From Teratosphaeria epicoccoides (taxonomy: Eukaryota; Ascomycota; Dothideomycetes; Mycosphaerellales; Teratosphaeriaceae), in NCBI GenBank assembly GCA_021401465.1, contig JADDMT010000070.1, positions 101,959-165,958 on the forward strand: DNA of 64,000 nt, read 5' to 3'. Every line of letters starts with the position of its first letter. The first letter of the stretch is position 1. Below the pieces are notes generated by a model. The model saw only the letters and a list, made by a program, of their open reading frames with translations, made no database searches and was not told the origin of the DNA. Below, one piece after another: positions 11,615 to 23,691 of the stretch. A program made the translations under genes and the position numbers.

Positions 11615-13840
11615 TAGATTAACGGGGTGTTGGATGAGCGCGGTAATTTCGTCAAGTAATATCGGAGTGTCTGAGGTGGCTGGTCGTCTGACTGGACGGC
11701 AACAGCAGATGTCGAATCTGTGCGCCTGGAGTGTGCTCGTCGTGGCGATATCGCAGACAAGGCGCTGCGGTCGCAGGTGGCCGTCGTCGCGGTCGAGGTG
11801 ACGTCCGCTCGCCTGGCCGGGTGATGGACTGCACAGTCTTCTGCGTCAAGATCCGCAAGAAGAAGTGTGTGTCTTGCAATGCAATGTCTGTCTAAGGAAG
11901 ATCAGACACGCGACAGAAGGTGTTGCTTCTGGTGTGGAGAGGAGGAGGTTACGGGAGTGGATTTGGTGAGAAAATTGTTAGGTCCAAACTCGTCCCCTTG
12001 GCGGGAGCGTGGTCTGTGCGTCTCAGACTCTCCCACACCCGAGTCGCGCGATGACCGTGTTGAGGCACGATATGGGATATGGGTGACACATGCAGTGCTT
12101 TTGGCCCGCATCAAAGCAGACTCTACATTACCGCTTGCCTGCAAATGTGCAAGATTGTTCACTCCCACGTGGCGTCCCTGCAAAACAAAGACCTGGTCAG
12201 TCGATCAGTGACTATGCCCGCCCATTATTGGGGTAAGGGAGCCTCACTCCACAGAACCTTGCCTGTAGACTCGAGCAACAGACAAGACCCGTCGCTTCAC
12301 CATCACTGCCCGGAGTCCGCCCATTCCTCTCACCAGACCCCAGCCTTGTCTCGAAGGCCCCCCACAGAAGCAAACAGCCGATGTCATCTACAAACAACAA
12401 GTACCTCTGATCGCCGCTTATCCGTCTACGATGCGTGTGGCATGTCATCATGGCAGCATCTGGAGGATTCAGGCACGAAGAGACCGTGACTCCGATGGTT
12501 TTGCTGCATTCAAGACTCTCGCAGTCTGTCATACCAGCTTGTATCTCATGTCCACCGCGTCAGGGAATCCTTCTCTGACTCATCCGCAGTGTTGCTCATC
12601 ATAAGCCGGATGATTGACATCGCAACAGAGGCAAGCTGCAGCGTTGTGCATGAACGCGGAGGCCGATTGGCTTTGGCTATGTAGGCGCGAGAGGCAAGCC
12701 GCATGAGCCGCGCCACAGTGCACATGCTTGTTTGTACTGCCTGTGGCCACGACGGGGTGATCCCCAGAAGCCTGCCAGATTCCAATCTTGCCAAATCGAA
12801 AAGTGCACTGGATACATCTTGAGACCATTGATCTCACCCTCTGAGACTTCCTCACTTGGGCGCCCAATCGCTGAAGCCAAAACGAGACTTTTATGCAGGC
12901 TCACGCGCGACTAACAGCTCCCCTCAGCAGATCCAAAACGTGGCCGCTCTCGCCGCTGTAAGCTGTAAGAGCCCGAAAGTCAGCACCGCCAACCGCGGCA
13001 TTGCCACCATAGTGAGAACACGTTTCCTCAGCACTCGCAAACCGCAGCGCAATCGGCTCGAAGCACGCCAAAAATATTTTGAGGGATCATCGTGGTCGTT
13101 AGACCGTCTTGCCGGGAAGACGTTTCCCACACAGCGATCAACGCTGTGGCGTTCTTCGGGAAGCGCGCTAGAAGTTTTGCCTGGTTTGCGCCCGGAGGTG
13201 TAATGTTTGACGACTCGTAGGCATTCTTCCGGAGCCTTCCTCGGAGCCATCTTCGCACATGCAAAGATAATTCAGCTGGCACCGGGAGCTATTCGTGGAA
13301 TGTTTGAGGATGGCGCCAAGAGGTGTGCAGAAAGAGCGCTTGATACATGTACCAACACAATAAGTGCCAGAAGTCTAAGCTTGAAAGGTGTACGTCTTGA
13401 ATGTCTGTCTGATCAGATCAAGGCCGCATTGCTGCAACAACAATAATCCTGATAATACACAAGAAGGAGGTTTGCTTTTGCCATCGCCTGGCGACTTCCC
13501 AGCTCTCCACGATTCCAGCCTGTCCCAGGCACGGCTTCGATACAATGATTTGTATACACAAATCTACACAGAATGTACAATGAAGGTCCAAGCAAACTCG
13601 AACGGGCATCCTGCCGCAACTGAGGTATGTCAAAATGGCGAATTCTGCACAGCAGGAGAGAACCCGTTCTCCTTCCAAAATGAGATTTCCGCCAATGTGA
13701 CCCAGCTCAACTGGTGAACAATGCTGTCGAATGGATGCCGTCGTGGTGATATGGCACCTTTGTTTGAAGCGTGGCTTCCCAACACTGTTGTCCACGCGAC
13801 TTTCCGGGACGCGCTTCCAACGACCGTCTCCAAAGCACAG
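11615..13840. other. 2.2-kb gene-poor interval
   Basis: Upstream of eIF4G (its 5' UTR and promoter lie at the left) and downstream of the homeobox gene. Several frames of 60-130 codons overlap on both strands, none with a recognisable family, signal or splice structure. I see no gene I can support here. Confidence 0.4.
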
Positions 13841-15792
13841 TTATCGATATTGGTGTTCTGTAGGCAGAGGCACACCGCCAGGGCTGTTCTCAGGCGTTCC
13901 TGCTTCAGCCGTCCCTCCAAGCGACGCGAACGGGTGTTGACTTGTCATAGTCCCAAATGTGCTGCTTGTCTGGTGTGCCGGCTCTTGTGAAGATTGCTGG
14001 CGACCTAAGTACTGGAAAGGACTCTGATACGACTGATTCTGGTACTGCGAGTAGTGCGGCACCTGCGCAGTGCCATATTGAGGAACCTGGTACGACGCCA
14101 ACGATGGGCTGGGTTGGCTCGCCAGACTCTCGCTACTTCTGCGGTACGGAGTGAGGTTTGTATTGGCTTGTACCGCTGAGTCAGTGAGCTGCCGCTGTTG
14201 CTGTTCGGACGATGATGCACGAGGTTGCATTTGCGAATCTTGATGCTGTCAGCCATACATGTGCTCCTAGAGTATCTTGTGACGAACGATGGGCCTAGTA
14301 CTCACAATTTAGGCTTATGCCATACGGGTTCGATGTGGCGGGAGGCGGTCCTGTCATTCTGCGCCGCGAACCCATCCGTGCAGCAGCGTCTTCTGACTGT
14401 GAAGGAAACGAGCGGTCTTGATGTTGGTTCCCACCAAGAGCTGTGCTCGAGCCTAGGGCAAAGTACGACATGCTCGAGCGTAATGGCAACCTTACCGAGT
14501 CTGCCGTTGGTCTCGACAGCCCATCATGATATGAAGGGCGCGGAAGCTGCGCTGTATATTCTTGTGGTATGCCTCCCCCAGAAACACCGAGAGGCGGTCT
14601 GCGTGGGCTCCCATGAGGTTGGAAAGTGTATGCTGTGCTCGGAGACATCGTGTCCGTCACAGATTGCGGTGGTGTGGTGAATGCGAAGCCCCCGATCGCT
14701 GGGCTCATGGCGGTCGACGGATTTGCGTACTGTGTGGTGTAGGCATCATAGTCCGGGACGCCGCGCAGTGTTTCTAGGGTCAACGGTCGGATCCCACTGC
14801 TTTCACCGTAGGCTGAGTAGCTACCTAACGACGGCACTGGTGCTCCCATGTTCTGGGCAGATGCGCCAAAAGGCGAATGTAATGCTTGTGTCATGTCAAA
14901 GTTAGCTGGTAATGCTCTCGATCTCATCATCCGCTCGCGGTCGTCCGTCGTAAGTCGTTTCAGCTTAGCTCTCCTGCGATATCATCAGCCAAGCCATAAA
15001 TGACCAAAAGAGCCAATTGCACAAGTTGCCCACCTGTTCTGGAACCAAACTTGGACCTGCCGTGCGCTCAGGCCAGGAATCTCCCGCGAGAGCCGTTCGC
15101 GATGTGCCGCGTCTGGGTGCGGCTGTCGTGAGAATTCATTCATCAGGAATCGTGTTTGTTGGTGCGTTAATCTGCTTTGGCTGTCAAGTGCTGTTTCACA
15201 AATTTGGCAAAAGTACGAACCTGAATCGTTTCATTTTCCTCTTCGCAGCCCTGAGTTCTGCTGCGGTCATGTGTGGTCGTTCCTGATCTCCTTCACCATG
15301 CTCAGCAGTTTCGATCCCAATCTCTTCGTCGTCGTCGATAGGCTCCTCGGCAGGCTCGTCGTCAGCTGAACTTGGTGTCAAGCGACCTGTAGGACTCGCG
15401 TGTGCGGATCCGCCAAGTGCTGCCGATGGTATGCCCGATAACTGGTCTGTCTCAGAAACATGATACGCTGGTCTAATCACCGCCGCTTCTTCGCTCTCTG
15501 TCGCGCCCACTTGAGCTGAGTACATCTCATGATGCGGCCGGCTCGAATGCTCAAATGAGTATGGGAAGCTTCTGTGGGGCCCGAGCGGTCGCCTGATCGG
15601 ATCGTCGAACGTCGTCTGGATCTCCTCTTGACGCGACAACGTAGTGCGCAATGGTGGTAACGTTCCTGTGACGCGATCGATGATTGAGGCACGATGTCGC
15701 TGCCATTGGTAGTCGTGGTGGTGCGTGGTTGTGCCTGACATTCGCGGAGAATTCGGTGGGGACAAGGGCACGCGTTGCTTGTCGACACTCAT
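13841..15792 (-). CDS. Homeodomain transcription factor, Htf1/Hox2-like
   Basis: Sequence-specific nuclear regulator. Model in transcript order: 15792-15221, 15171-15034, 14973-14306, 14238-13841, about 591 residues; introns of 49, 60 and 67 nt, all in phase. The homeodomain lies at about residues 184-243 and is assembled across the first two introns. Visible landmarks are THQQTRFLMNEF (helix 1), PHPDAAHRERLSREIPGLS and the recognition helix VQVWFQNRRAKLKRL. The sequence after it, DDRERMMRSRALPANFD then ALHSPFG, matches what I recall of Fusarium Htf1/Magnaporthe Hox2, which is required for conidiogenesis; that orthology is from memory. Acidic and Ser/Pro-rich flanks. The start is the ATG at 15792; the open frame runs further up only to a GTG. 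The third intron's acceptor (AAG) is the least certain junction. Confidence 0.88.
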
Positions 15793-18700
15793 TTGCGCAC
15801 CTTTTGGGTTGTCCTCTGCTGTTTCTTTCACCAGGCGACAAGCCGGATCTGCAGCATGTGGTATGGTTTCGCTGCTCTAGCCAGTAGACGATTGCAGCGG
15901 ATGTGGTGCAACCAACAAGCTCGAATAGCCTGCTATTCTAAATCCTTCAGTTCAGGTACATAGATCATAGAGAGATGCTCCTGATGCGGATCAAATAGCT
16001 GGCAAGATCGCAATGGCGCTATCCAGAGGTGGATGACAGGTCTGGTCGAGAATGCTCTCAGGAGATCTTGGAAGAGCTTGCCGTCTGCACTTGGCCTCTG
16101 CAGTATGTGTTACCTTCACCGCTTCCCTGCACGATGTCCTAGGTACCGGCACCTGGACCAGCGAGAGTAGCGTGCCTGACGAACTTGAATGAGTGGACGG
16201 ACCACTGGTCCCTTTCGCAGATGTCCAAGCGTCGGATATGTCAGAACAACAGAGTTGTCAAAGAATGTAATGACTGGTCGTGGTCCCTGCTCCAATCCTT
16301 ATTTGTCGTAGCTCCAACAATCACTTGGCTCAGCGATGTCTAAAGTTAGGACGACGAATGAGCTCACAGAATGAATTTCGAACGCGGCTCTTACCCGAAG
16401 TTAAGGAGTCTTGCAATCGTCTCAATCGTGTACTTTATGCCAGTGGAAGCTCAATTGCAATGGTCCTGTCCTGGCTCTAGAGGTATGATGTTTGTGCTCC
16501 AATCGCATGAGTTCGAACCGAGACAATTGAGCGCCATCAAACTAGCCGCTGGCTGTGGTGGAGTTGTTGAAGCAAGTAGATGGTGAGTTGATTGCAGCGA
16601 GATTGCCGAGTCGTCAAAAGTTGCTGCGGCACGTTCCTTGATCTTGACGACCGAAAATGTGGACTCGTGCGTGCAGCTGGCCAGGGTACTCGAGAGTAGA
16701 TGGTCTAATCAGAGTTGAGTAGAGGCGCGAGAGGCCTCGGGTCGGCGCTCAATGCAATCTGCGCGTAGGTGGAGGAGAAACAAAGCATGGCAAGCAGCAC
16801 AAAAGAGAAGGAGGGCTTGTTTGTCCTATCGGCCAGCAGATCCTGAATTGTTGAAACGATCAGAATGCCCGCATAACATGGAGCGGACCAAGCCCCTCCG
16901 TAACGGCTGGACATGCAGTAGGCGCCGACAGGGCTTCTTACGAGGTGCCTCTAGCGGGCCACGCTGCCGCATCTCACGCCTAGCTGATCCGCTTGCCTGC
17001 AGTCATAGCCGTTGAGGCGTGGGTTGGATGGTTGGATGCTGGTAAGGATGGCGCACCAAGGACCTCTGCAGACTGCGGGGTTACTCACGGCGAACGGCGT
17101 GTGGACCTAGGGCAGGGTCGCCTGAGGGAAGCAGCCCACTAAGCAGCCCCATGAGCTCTGCCCAGCCGCCGAGTAGACTGCATCAGACTCCTACCACATG
17201 CTCCAGGGTGCATACTTCAGCAGAACCGTAGTCCCGCGACACTTGGTCGAGTAGCATGTATGTCCGGTCCTGCCGTCAGCGATGTCACAAGCAGTCTAGA
17301 CATGACGGTCACTGTCGTGGCGTTCCTCCCTACAATTTCGCATGGACGCTTGAAGTCACCCAAGAAGATCAGACTGCCGCCCGCGTCCCAAACAGGGCGC
17401 ATGCACGAGACTGGCCTAAGCGACCTGTTCAGCGCCCACTCGCTCGGTCACGGGCGTCATGCTTCGGATCATTTCGTACTCCAGATCTGAGATTTCCAAG
17501 ACTGTTAGCCATCACGCACGGTCCGGTCCGGCCTACGTACGGGTCCTCTGGGGCTGTGTCAATGCGTATCTCTTCGCAGCCAAGCTGCGGCTGGGTTTTG
17601 ACGAAGATACCGGAGGCACAACTTGCAAGGTAGTGCGCTCTTCTGAAAGCAATTGACTTTGGTAGGGGCCGACCGTAAGCAAGAGCCGGGATTCAGCCCG
17701 TTAGTAGGCCCGGTATTCAGGCGCCTTGCCCAAGGATTCCAGAATGTTGCCGTCAGGTGTTTGTAACTACTGGTCAGATGGACAGCGCAAAGCACAGCCT
17801 GCCCCTGCATCTGGACCAAGTGAGAGTGGGCTGCCTCATGATCAGACGTCCGGCAATCCTGGTCAGGATCGTCGGTGGCTGGCAGCAAGGCACGTGAGAA
17901 CAACGTGGCAATTGCTGCCACGACAGGGGACGATAGTCCCTGTCCCGCAGGACGACCTGTGACGACGAGCTGTCCTGACTTCGAGGACTTGCGCAAGGCG
18001 CGAATCTCGGGCTCGTCTGCCATCTGTCGCATTGCACAGTATGGCGCCGGAGGTATTGATCGTATCCGAGCAATCAACCTGTCCGCGCGTGACGTTTCCC
18101 TCGCTCCGGCGGATGTGGATAGCGGGAGATTTGGAGTGTGTCAACGTAGTTTGATCTTCAACAAGGATGTGGCTCGAAGCTCGCTGACACGGACTGACGG
18201 CCAAAGGGTGAAACCTCGCCAATGAGCGCCTAAAATGTCGTAACTTCGAGGATGGTAGACCGCACATGCCTTTCTGTCTTCCGCTTCGTGAACGATAGGC
18301 TGAAAATCGGGCGCCACAACGCGTGCATGGCGTCAACGTTGCTGCGGGCGCGGGAAGAGCCTTTGCTCTGCCGTGGGTGAGGGTGAATAGTGCGCTGAGA
18401 CAATACTTGGTCAGGACTCGTGTACAGCAGGCGGTGGTGGCCGGCGAGGTCGAAGCTTCTGTCAGAAACCTAATTGGGCAGGCGCGATTGTATAGAGTTT
18501 CGACTTCGTATTCCACCACAACTCCACCACTCCCCTCTCAGACGGACCTCCGGCGACTGCACAGGCTCATTCCAGCACCGTCCGGCGACGTGTATCACAC
18601 ACCATTTGAGAGGCGGGCCCCTCGACACAACGGCTGGCATCTGGACTGTCGCCCACAACGTCTGAGATTGAAGGGTGCAGCATGGCGTACACCGCAATTC

Positions 18701-20205
18701 GGCTGGCAAGCGCCCCTCGTGCCGTTCAATGCACGCGACTCGCAGGTGTCACAACATCTACCACGCTTATTTTCGGCATGCAACCTGGTTGTTGAGCGCT
18801 CGCAGTGTTCATGCTGCCAAGTTTGACGTTTCACAGACCATCGTCCGGGTACTCGGACGATATGCTTCTTTGAGAACTATGGCTTGCAGGCTCTTGCACA
18901 TAGGGTCTGCAGAGCCGGGAGATAGATCAAATCCAGGAGTGGCGGTCAGACACTCTGTGACATCTGCCGGACGCTGGTTGACAGTGGCAATTTGACCTGA
19001 GACATTCAACAACATTCCCGGTTCATTTTCATGTCGCCCCGGCCGTGTGAGTCAGCCATCACTAGTGGACAGGATAGAATTCTGCAACCGAGTCTCCTGG
19101 GCTCACCCGTCTCGAGATGGTCGAAATCGTCTGGAGAACAGCTTCCAAGTCTACGAGCCGCCCATCGAGATTGACACTGTCAACCGTCAAGCGTACGGCT
19201 TCTGGTTGCGGCATCACCCCAGCGCCAGATGTAAGAACTCTTAGCTATGCGAAGTTTGGAAGCGCACGAATGTCCAGCCAATCAATAGACCCTCAAGTCA
19301 GGCGCCACAAGCGTCGGATCTGCCGGTCGTGATGCATTTGAGCCCGAGCTCATCAGGGCTCGCGTCATGCGAATTAAATCATGATCGTCTGTTGTCGACA
19401 ATGATGAAGCTCAGCGGCCAAGCTGAAGTGACAGTGTCTAAAGTGCGACCAAAGCTTCCTAGGCCTTCCAGGATCCGAAGAAAAGAAAAGCTCGCCAGAA
19501 TGTTGGTCAATATATGCCCTATGCCCGTCGACCACTGGGATGAATCACGGCTTTATTCTCTATTCATTCCACCTGACCCATTATTAGGATGAGCGCTCGT
19601 TGAACCTTCAGCAAGAGACCACAATCGTCATGAATGGAGCAGAAATATGGCCCTCGTGTTGTGCGATACGGGTTGCCTTCGGCCTAACATGCTCTTGCCA
19701 CATGACCAAGTCTACCGATTGGGAGGCAGCCATAATGCCTAAGGTACTGCTAGATCTCAAGCTTTGCTAGCGTTGTGCGGCCATTCTGACCAGACTACTA
19801 CCCGCGGCGGACGATTGACGATGGAAAGCAATAGCAATCCCTCGTTGTCATGGACTAAGCATGTATATTTCGAGGGAACATTTCCAGCGGCATCCTCTGC
19901 TGATCGTCCAAGAAGACTGTGAGCGTGCTTGGATTGACACAGGGGTGAGAGCCTGATGGCTGAACCATCGAACTTTCCATCCTCGAATCGACGCGCAAAG
20001 TGAGGCGGCAGTGACATTCCACTCTAGCAGGCGCGGTAGTGCAAGAACGAGGCGGACATACACAGACCTCTCCACCAAATTGAAGGCAGACGGTGGAGGA
20101 ATTCAACAGATCCGACTTCATGCGCAGTGCAGTGATTGGCCATACGATAGCACTTACTCGCGTACTACCTGTCATCGCATTAACAGCTATTTCCACCTTA
20201 TCCTG
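15793..20205. other. 4.4-kb gene desert upstream of the homeobox gene
   Basis: No frame here has a recognisable family or splice structure. The longest minus-strand frames (17863-18519 and 17559-18077) lack motifs and overlap each other. Base composition looks like the rest of the left part, not AT-rich, so it is not an obvious transposon graveyard. Long upstream regions of this kind are common at fungal developmental regulators, so a large promoter or long 5' leader of the homeobox gene is a reasonable inference. A long non-coding RNA or an unrecognised orphan gene cannot be excluded. Confidence 0.4.
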
Positions 20206-22215
20206 CTATTCCCCATCGGCGGCTGTAGACTTGTCCGCCAGCGAATTTCCATCCGCCAGATCTTCGGCGTCCGGCTGCTGCATGACAGTGTCGTTGACAA
20301 TGACAGTGGCAGCAGGCGCATCCTTTCCCTCCTCTGCGTCATCAATCACAGGCCCCGCGGTCGAATCAGGCACCTCATTGCCAGCTTTATCGTGATCAAT
20401 TCCGTCAGCTGCGCCCTGAGATTCAATCTTAATGTCCTCTTCTTCCGGCGGCGGCGGTGTCGATGGGCTTGTGAAGGCATCTTCGACGGGTTTCGTTGGG
20501 TCAACTTTGTCTAGCAAGCGATAATTCGATGCGCGCACCTGCCGCAAAACACGCCATGTCTTATTTGCGATCGCATTCTCCAACGATTCCTTCTCCTCGT
20601 TATCTGCCATTTCCAAATCAAGTTTGTCGTTGCGTATGCCGTCAATCAATTCGTCGGTGCTTGGTGCAGTCACCCTGCTGGGCTTCCGCAGTGCATCTAA
20701 CCCAGCACCTTGCCCTTCCTCCAAAAACGACCAGTCGACAGCTCCAGTGGCCCTGGCTGAGATACGCCGCGGCTTCGTGGCTTCAATGGCGCCACTCCTG
20801 GCCTCTGTGTCCTGCTTTGCGGGAACGGGATCTCTTACGATGGTCGGACAACTTTCAGCCTTCCACCTAACCCAGTTCTTGTCACGATCCAAAATTGTGG
20901 CCACCATCCTGTGGTAGAAGCGACCAGTCGCTTGATTAGGGATCGAAGCCAGGTACGCCATGATCGTCTCTCTCGTTTCACTACACCACTTAGTGTCCTC
21001 TTCGGTCAATGTGTAAGAGTACAATATCGCACGGTTGAACCTCTCGACGTCTGCGAGCGCTTTCTTCTTGGCCTTGTCGGTCAACGACAGCAAAAAGTCC
21101 ATGAGAATCCATGCTTGTACCATGATGTGACGTTGAAAAGCGAGATCTGAGAGCTCCAAATCGAACAATTCGCGGCTGGTCAGATATTTGGGATTGTAGT
21201 TGTCGGAGAAGTGGTCGTGCGCTCGCCTGTCTTCGCTTTCGTCATCAACTTCAAAGTGCTTTCGTTTCGTGCCCCGCTTTGTTTCGGCGTCGCTCTTCGT
21301 CTGCACCACAGCTGGAGCCTTTTTGAACTTTGTTATGGTGTGGCCAAGGCCTTTCTTGAAAACAGCAAAGTTGTTGTTGTCGAAGAGCTTTGTAGGGTCT
21401 GAAAAGTCATGCTGCAGTCGCCAAAAGATTGGATACAGCTCGTCATTGGACAACACAGGCTCCTCCATCTTCTTGACTGCTTTAGGACCGGTCGCTTTCT
21501 GTCCTGGCCTGGACGGAGGCTGCGGTGTCTCCGCCTTCGCAGCTCCCGTGTCGATCTCCATCTTCTCACCATCCTGGTTAGAGATCTCAAAGTTGGTGAC
21601 ATTTTCCACGTGAAAGTCTCCAGTTCTGTTGACGGAGCTCTGGTCGCCCAGGGGATATGTATGGAACAGGAAGAAGAACACTCTGCCGCAGAACATTGCG
21701 TCCTCGGCCTTGCTAAGGCGCCGAAGAAGTTCATTGCACATGCGCAGGAAAACGATGTTCTTCTTGTGGAAGTCTTTTGCGGAAAGACGCGCAGCACGCG
21801 ACTCCATGTAGTCAAAGACCTTGCGACATCCAGCAGTGGTTTGACTGTCCAGTAGCTCCTCGATCAGCCACCCGGCCACAGCAGGCTCACACACACCTTG
21901 ATCCCCACAAATGGTCATGATGTCGAGCAGATTCCACATTTGCACAAAGTCTGGATCATCAATGTTTGTTGAGGCGATGATGTCTGCGAAAATTTGGCGC
22001 GCGGCTGTGTCCACCAGAGCAGACTTGAAGCTGTGGTCATATCTGCGGTCAAGGCCATGCAGGACGAGTTCCACATGGTCAACAAATCCTGCGACTGGCA
22101 GAGGAGGCTCTACTGAAGTCTCGGACTTGATAACGCGAGCCTTTGCCAGCAGATCTCGCAGCCTTGCCATGACTTGTGCGACAGGGGCCAATACGATCAT
22201 TGAGCCAGCAGCCAT
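20206..22215 (-). CDS. HPR1: THO complex subunit 1 (Hpr1/THOC1)
   Basis: Subunit of the nuclear THO/TREX complex, which couples transcription elongation to mRNP assembly and export and limits R-loops. Single exon, 669 residues from the ATG at 22215. The THOC1 core is seen at about residues 50-450. The clearest block is NELLRRLSKAEDAMFCGRVF followed by FFLFHTYPLGDQSSVN, matching the family pattern of an RRLS.....FCGRI block, then a loop with an acidic Glu/Pro insert, then LTSRELFDLELSDLAFQRHI and the helical IMVQAWILMDFLLSL segment. The C-terminal 130 residues are acidic and disordered, without a death domain as found in animal THOC1. It sits head-to-head with the Csm3 gene 462 bp away. Confidence 0.92.
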   Translation of the reverse strand: MAAGSMIVLAPVAQVMARLRDLLAKARVIKSETSVEPPLPVAGFVDHVELVLHGLDRRYDHSFKSALVDTAARQIFADIIASTNIDDPDFVQMWNLLDIMTICGDQGVCEPAVAGWLIEELLDSQTTAGCRKVFDYMESRAARLSAKDFHKKNIVFLRMCNELLRRLSKAEDAMFCGRVFFFLFHTYPLGDQSSVNRTGDFHVENVTNFEISNQDGEKMEIDTGAAKAETPQPPSRPGQKATGPKAVKKMEEPVLSNDELYPIFWRLQHDFSDPTKLFDNNNFAVFKKGLGHTITKFKKAPAVVQTKSDAETKRGTKRKHFEVDDESEDRRAHDHFSDNYNPKYLTSRELFDLELSDLAFQRHIMVQAWILMDFLLSLTDKAKKKALADVERFNRAILYSYTLTEEDTKWCSETRETIMAYLASIPNQATGRFYHRMVATILDRDKNWVRWKAESCPTIVRDPVPAKQDTEARSGAIEATKPRRISARATGAVDWSFLEEGQGAGLDALRKPSRVTAPSTDELIDGIRNDKLDLEMADNEEKESLENAIANKTWRVLRQVRASNYRLLDKVDPTKPVEDAFTSPSTPPPPEEEDIKIESQGAADGIDHDKAGNEVPDSTAGPVIDDAEEGKDAPAATVIVNDTVMQQPDAEDLADGNSLADKSTAADGE

Positions 22216-22677
22216 GGTGTCTGCTGCTCTGCGGTTTGGCTATTTCACTGGCAGCCTAGGTCGGGAGGCCGCCTTGCGGCGCTGAGAGTCTGATGACTTG
22301 GTGCCTCGCGGTGGTAGAAGCGTGAATCAGGATAAAGGTCGAATTATTCCAACGGCGATATTCACGCAGGCCAGGGTTCCAGGAGCGATCGCGCGTGTTA
22401 TGCTCGGTGACGGGCTGCTTGAAAGTGTGGTCCATTCATGCAATGCGGGCTGCAGCAGAGGTGCAACATCACCAACATGATGGTCGCATGGAGGTTGTCG
22501 GTCGTTGTTGAAGAAAAGGTCAAGCTTGGACCAACTAACACTTCATTAGCGTCATCTTTTGGTGGAGCAGTCGCGTCTTCCATGGCGCGTCTCTTAAGTT
22601 CACCACGACTCAAACCCCTGATTCCAGATATCTTGACCGCGGTTGGAAACGTCCAAAACACCAAACTGACCGCCAAC
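22216..22677. promoter_or_regulatory. Shared divergent promoter region of HPR1 and CSM3
   Basis: 462 bases between the two divergent start codons. I see no obvious TATA box. The open frame of the right-hand gene continues leftward to 22438, so part of this region could be coding if an upstream start is used. Confidence 0.45.
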
Positions 22678-23691
22678 ATGCCATCGGCAGTCCTGCCGAA
22701 TCCACGAGCTGTGGATGCAGAATTGGACGAGCTCGACGCGCTCTTCAATGAGCCAGCCAGCAATCATGATCGAGCAGTTGACAGCTTCATGCGCGATGTA
22801 CGCGGCGAAGGCGACGATCATCCGAATCTGAACACAACGAACGGCGAGGAGCACAACGAAGACCCTGACGCAGAGATCAAAGTTCGCAAGCAACGCAAGC
22901 CCAATCCGAAGCTTGACGAGGCCCTACTCACATCAGATAAGGGTATTCAGAAACTACGGCGCACAGCTCGCGCAAAGCTGAAGTTCAAGGGCAAAGGTCA
23001 CGAGTTTTCAGACATGTCACGCCTGCTCACAACGTATCAGCTGTGGCTAGATGACATATATCCAAAAGCTAAGTTTAGAGATGGCTTGACAATGGTGGAA
23101 AAGCTGGGGCATAGCAAGAGGATGCAGGTCATGCGGAAGGCGTGGATCGATGAGACGAAGCCGGTCGCGAGGGAAGAGAGTCCAGAGAGGTTGGGCGATG
23201 GCCTTGCGACGAACGATAACCTTCAGGGAATGCGTGATCAGAGTGTTGGTGATGTTCGCATGAACGCAGATGCAGCAAGAGCCGATGCTGGCGCGGCAAG
23301 GGAATCGGAGTCACGACATGATATTGACGAGCCAGAAGACGATGAGCTGGATGCGCTATCGGACGAGCAACGTGCTGCGTCTGCGCTTGGACGACAGTCA
23401 GCACAGCCCACACGTAGAGGGCCATTCGAGGATGACGATGAGCCTGATGAGGATGACTTCGACGCCTTGATGGCAGAGAACGTGCAGCAAGCGCCCGTGA
23501 AGCCCGCGGGCTCTGTGCAAAAGGCCAAGGGCCCCCTCGCTGATGGTGAACCAGATGAAGATGAGCTGGATGCGTTGATGGCTGAAGACGGGAATGATGC
23601 TGTGCCAAGCGCGCTCACGGATGCACCACACCCAGTACGGAGGCAAGATGTGTTTGCAGACGATGAAGAAGCCATGGCGGGTATGTGGTAA
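22678..23691 (+). CDS. CSM3: Replication fork protection factor Csm3/Swi3 (TIPIN family)
   Basis: Partner of Tof1/Swi1 at replication forks; supports S-phase checkpoint signalling and sister-chromatid cohesion. 337 residues from the ATG at 22678 (MPSAVLPNPR), single exon. The Swi3 domain spans about residues 75-160: RKPNPKLDEALLTSDKGIQK, KFKGKGHEFSDMSRLL, YQLWLDDIYPKAKF. The C-terminal half is acidic and carries three spaced copies of a D-E-L-D-A-L-M-like motif (near 23338, 23450 and 23560), and a related DELDALF stands at the N-terminus near 22725. Alternative upstream starts (22438, 22585) would add residues unlike the family. It pairs head-to-head with HPR1; both act in transcription/replication stability. 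Confidence 0.92.
   Translation: MPSAVLPNPRAVDAELDELDALFNEPASNHDRAVDSFMRDVRGEGDDHPNLNTTNGEEHNEDPDAEIKVRKQRKPNPKLDEALLTSDKGIQKLRRTARAKLKFKGKGHEFSDMSRLLTTYQLWLDDIYPKAKFRDGLTMVEKLGHSKRMQVMRKAWIDETKPVAREESPERLGDGLATNDNLQGMRDQSVGDVRMNADAARADAGAARESESRHDIDEPEDDELDALSDEQRAASALGRQSAQPTRRGPFEDDDEPDEDDFDALMAENVQQAPVKPAGSVQKAKGPLADGEPDEDELDALMAEDGNDAVPSALTDAPHPVRRQDVFADDEEAMAGMW

Noticed and set aside
15792..15831. Longer N-terminus of the homeobox protein
   Set aside because: The extension begins at GTG and has no ATG; the ATG at 15792 gives a normal start.
16500..16545. GTTCGAACC-like T-loop motif suggesting a tRNA
   Set aside because: No matching acceptor, D or anticodon arms could be folded around it; I found no tRNA or rRNA gene in the window.
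17559..18519. Overlapping minus-strand frames of 172 and 218 codons
   Set aside because: They overlap in different frames, and neither shows a domain, signal peptide or splice pattern.
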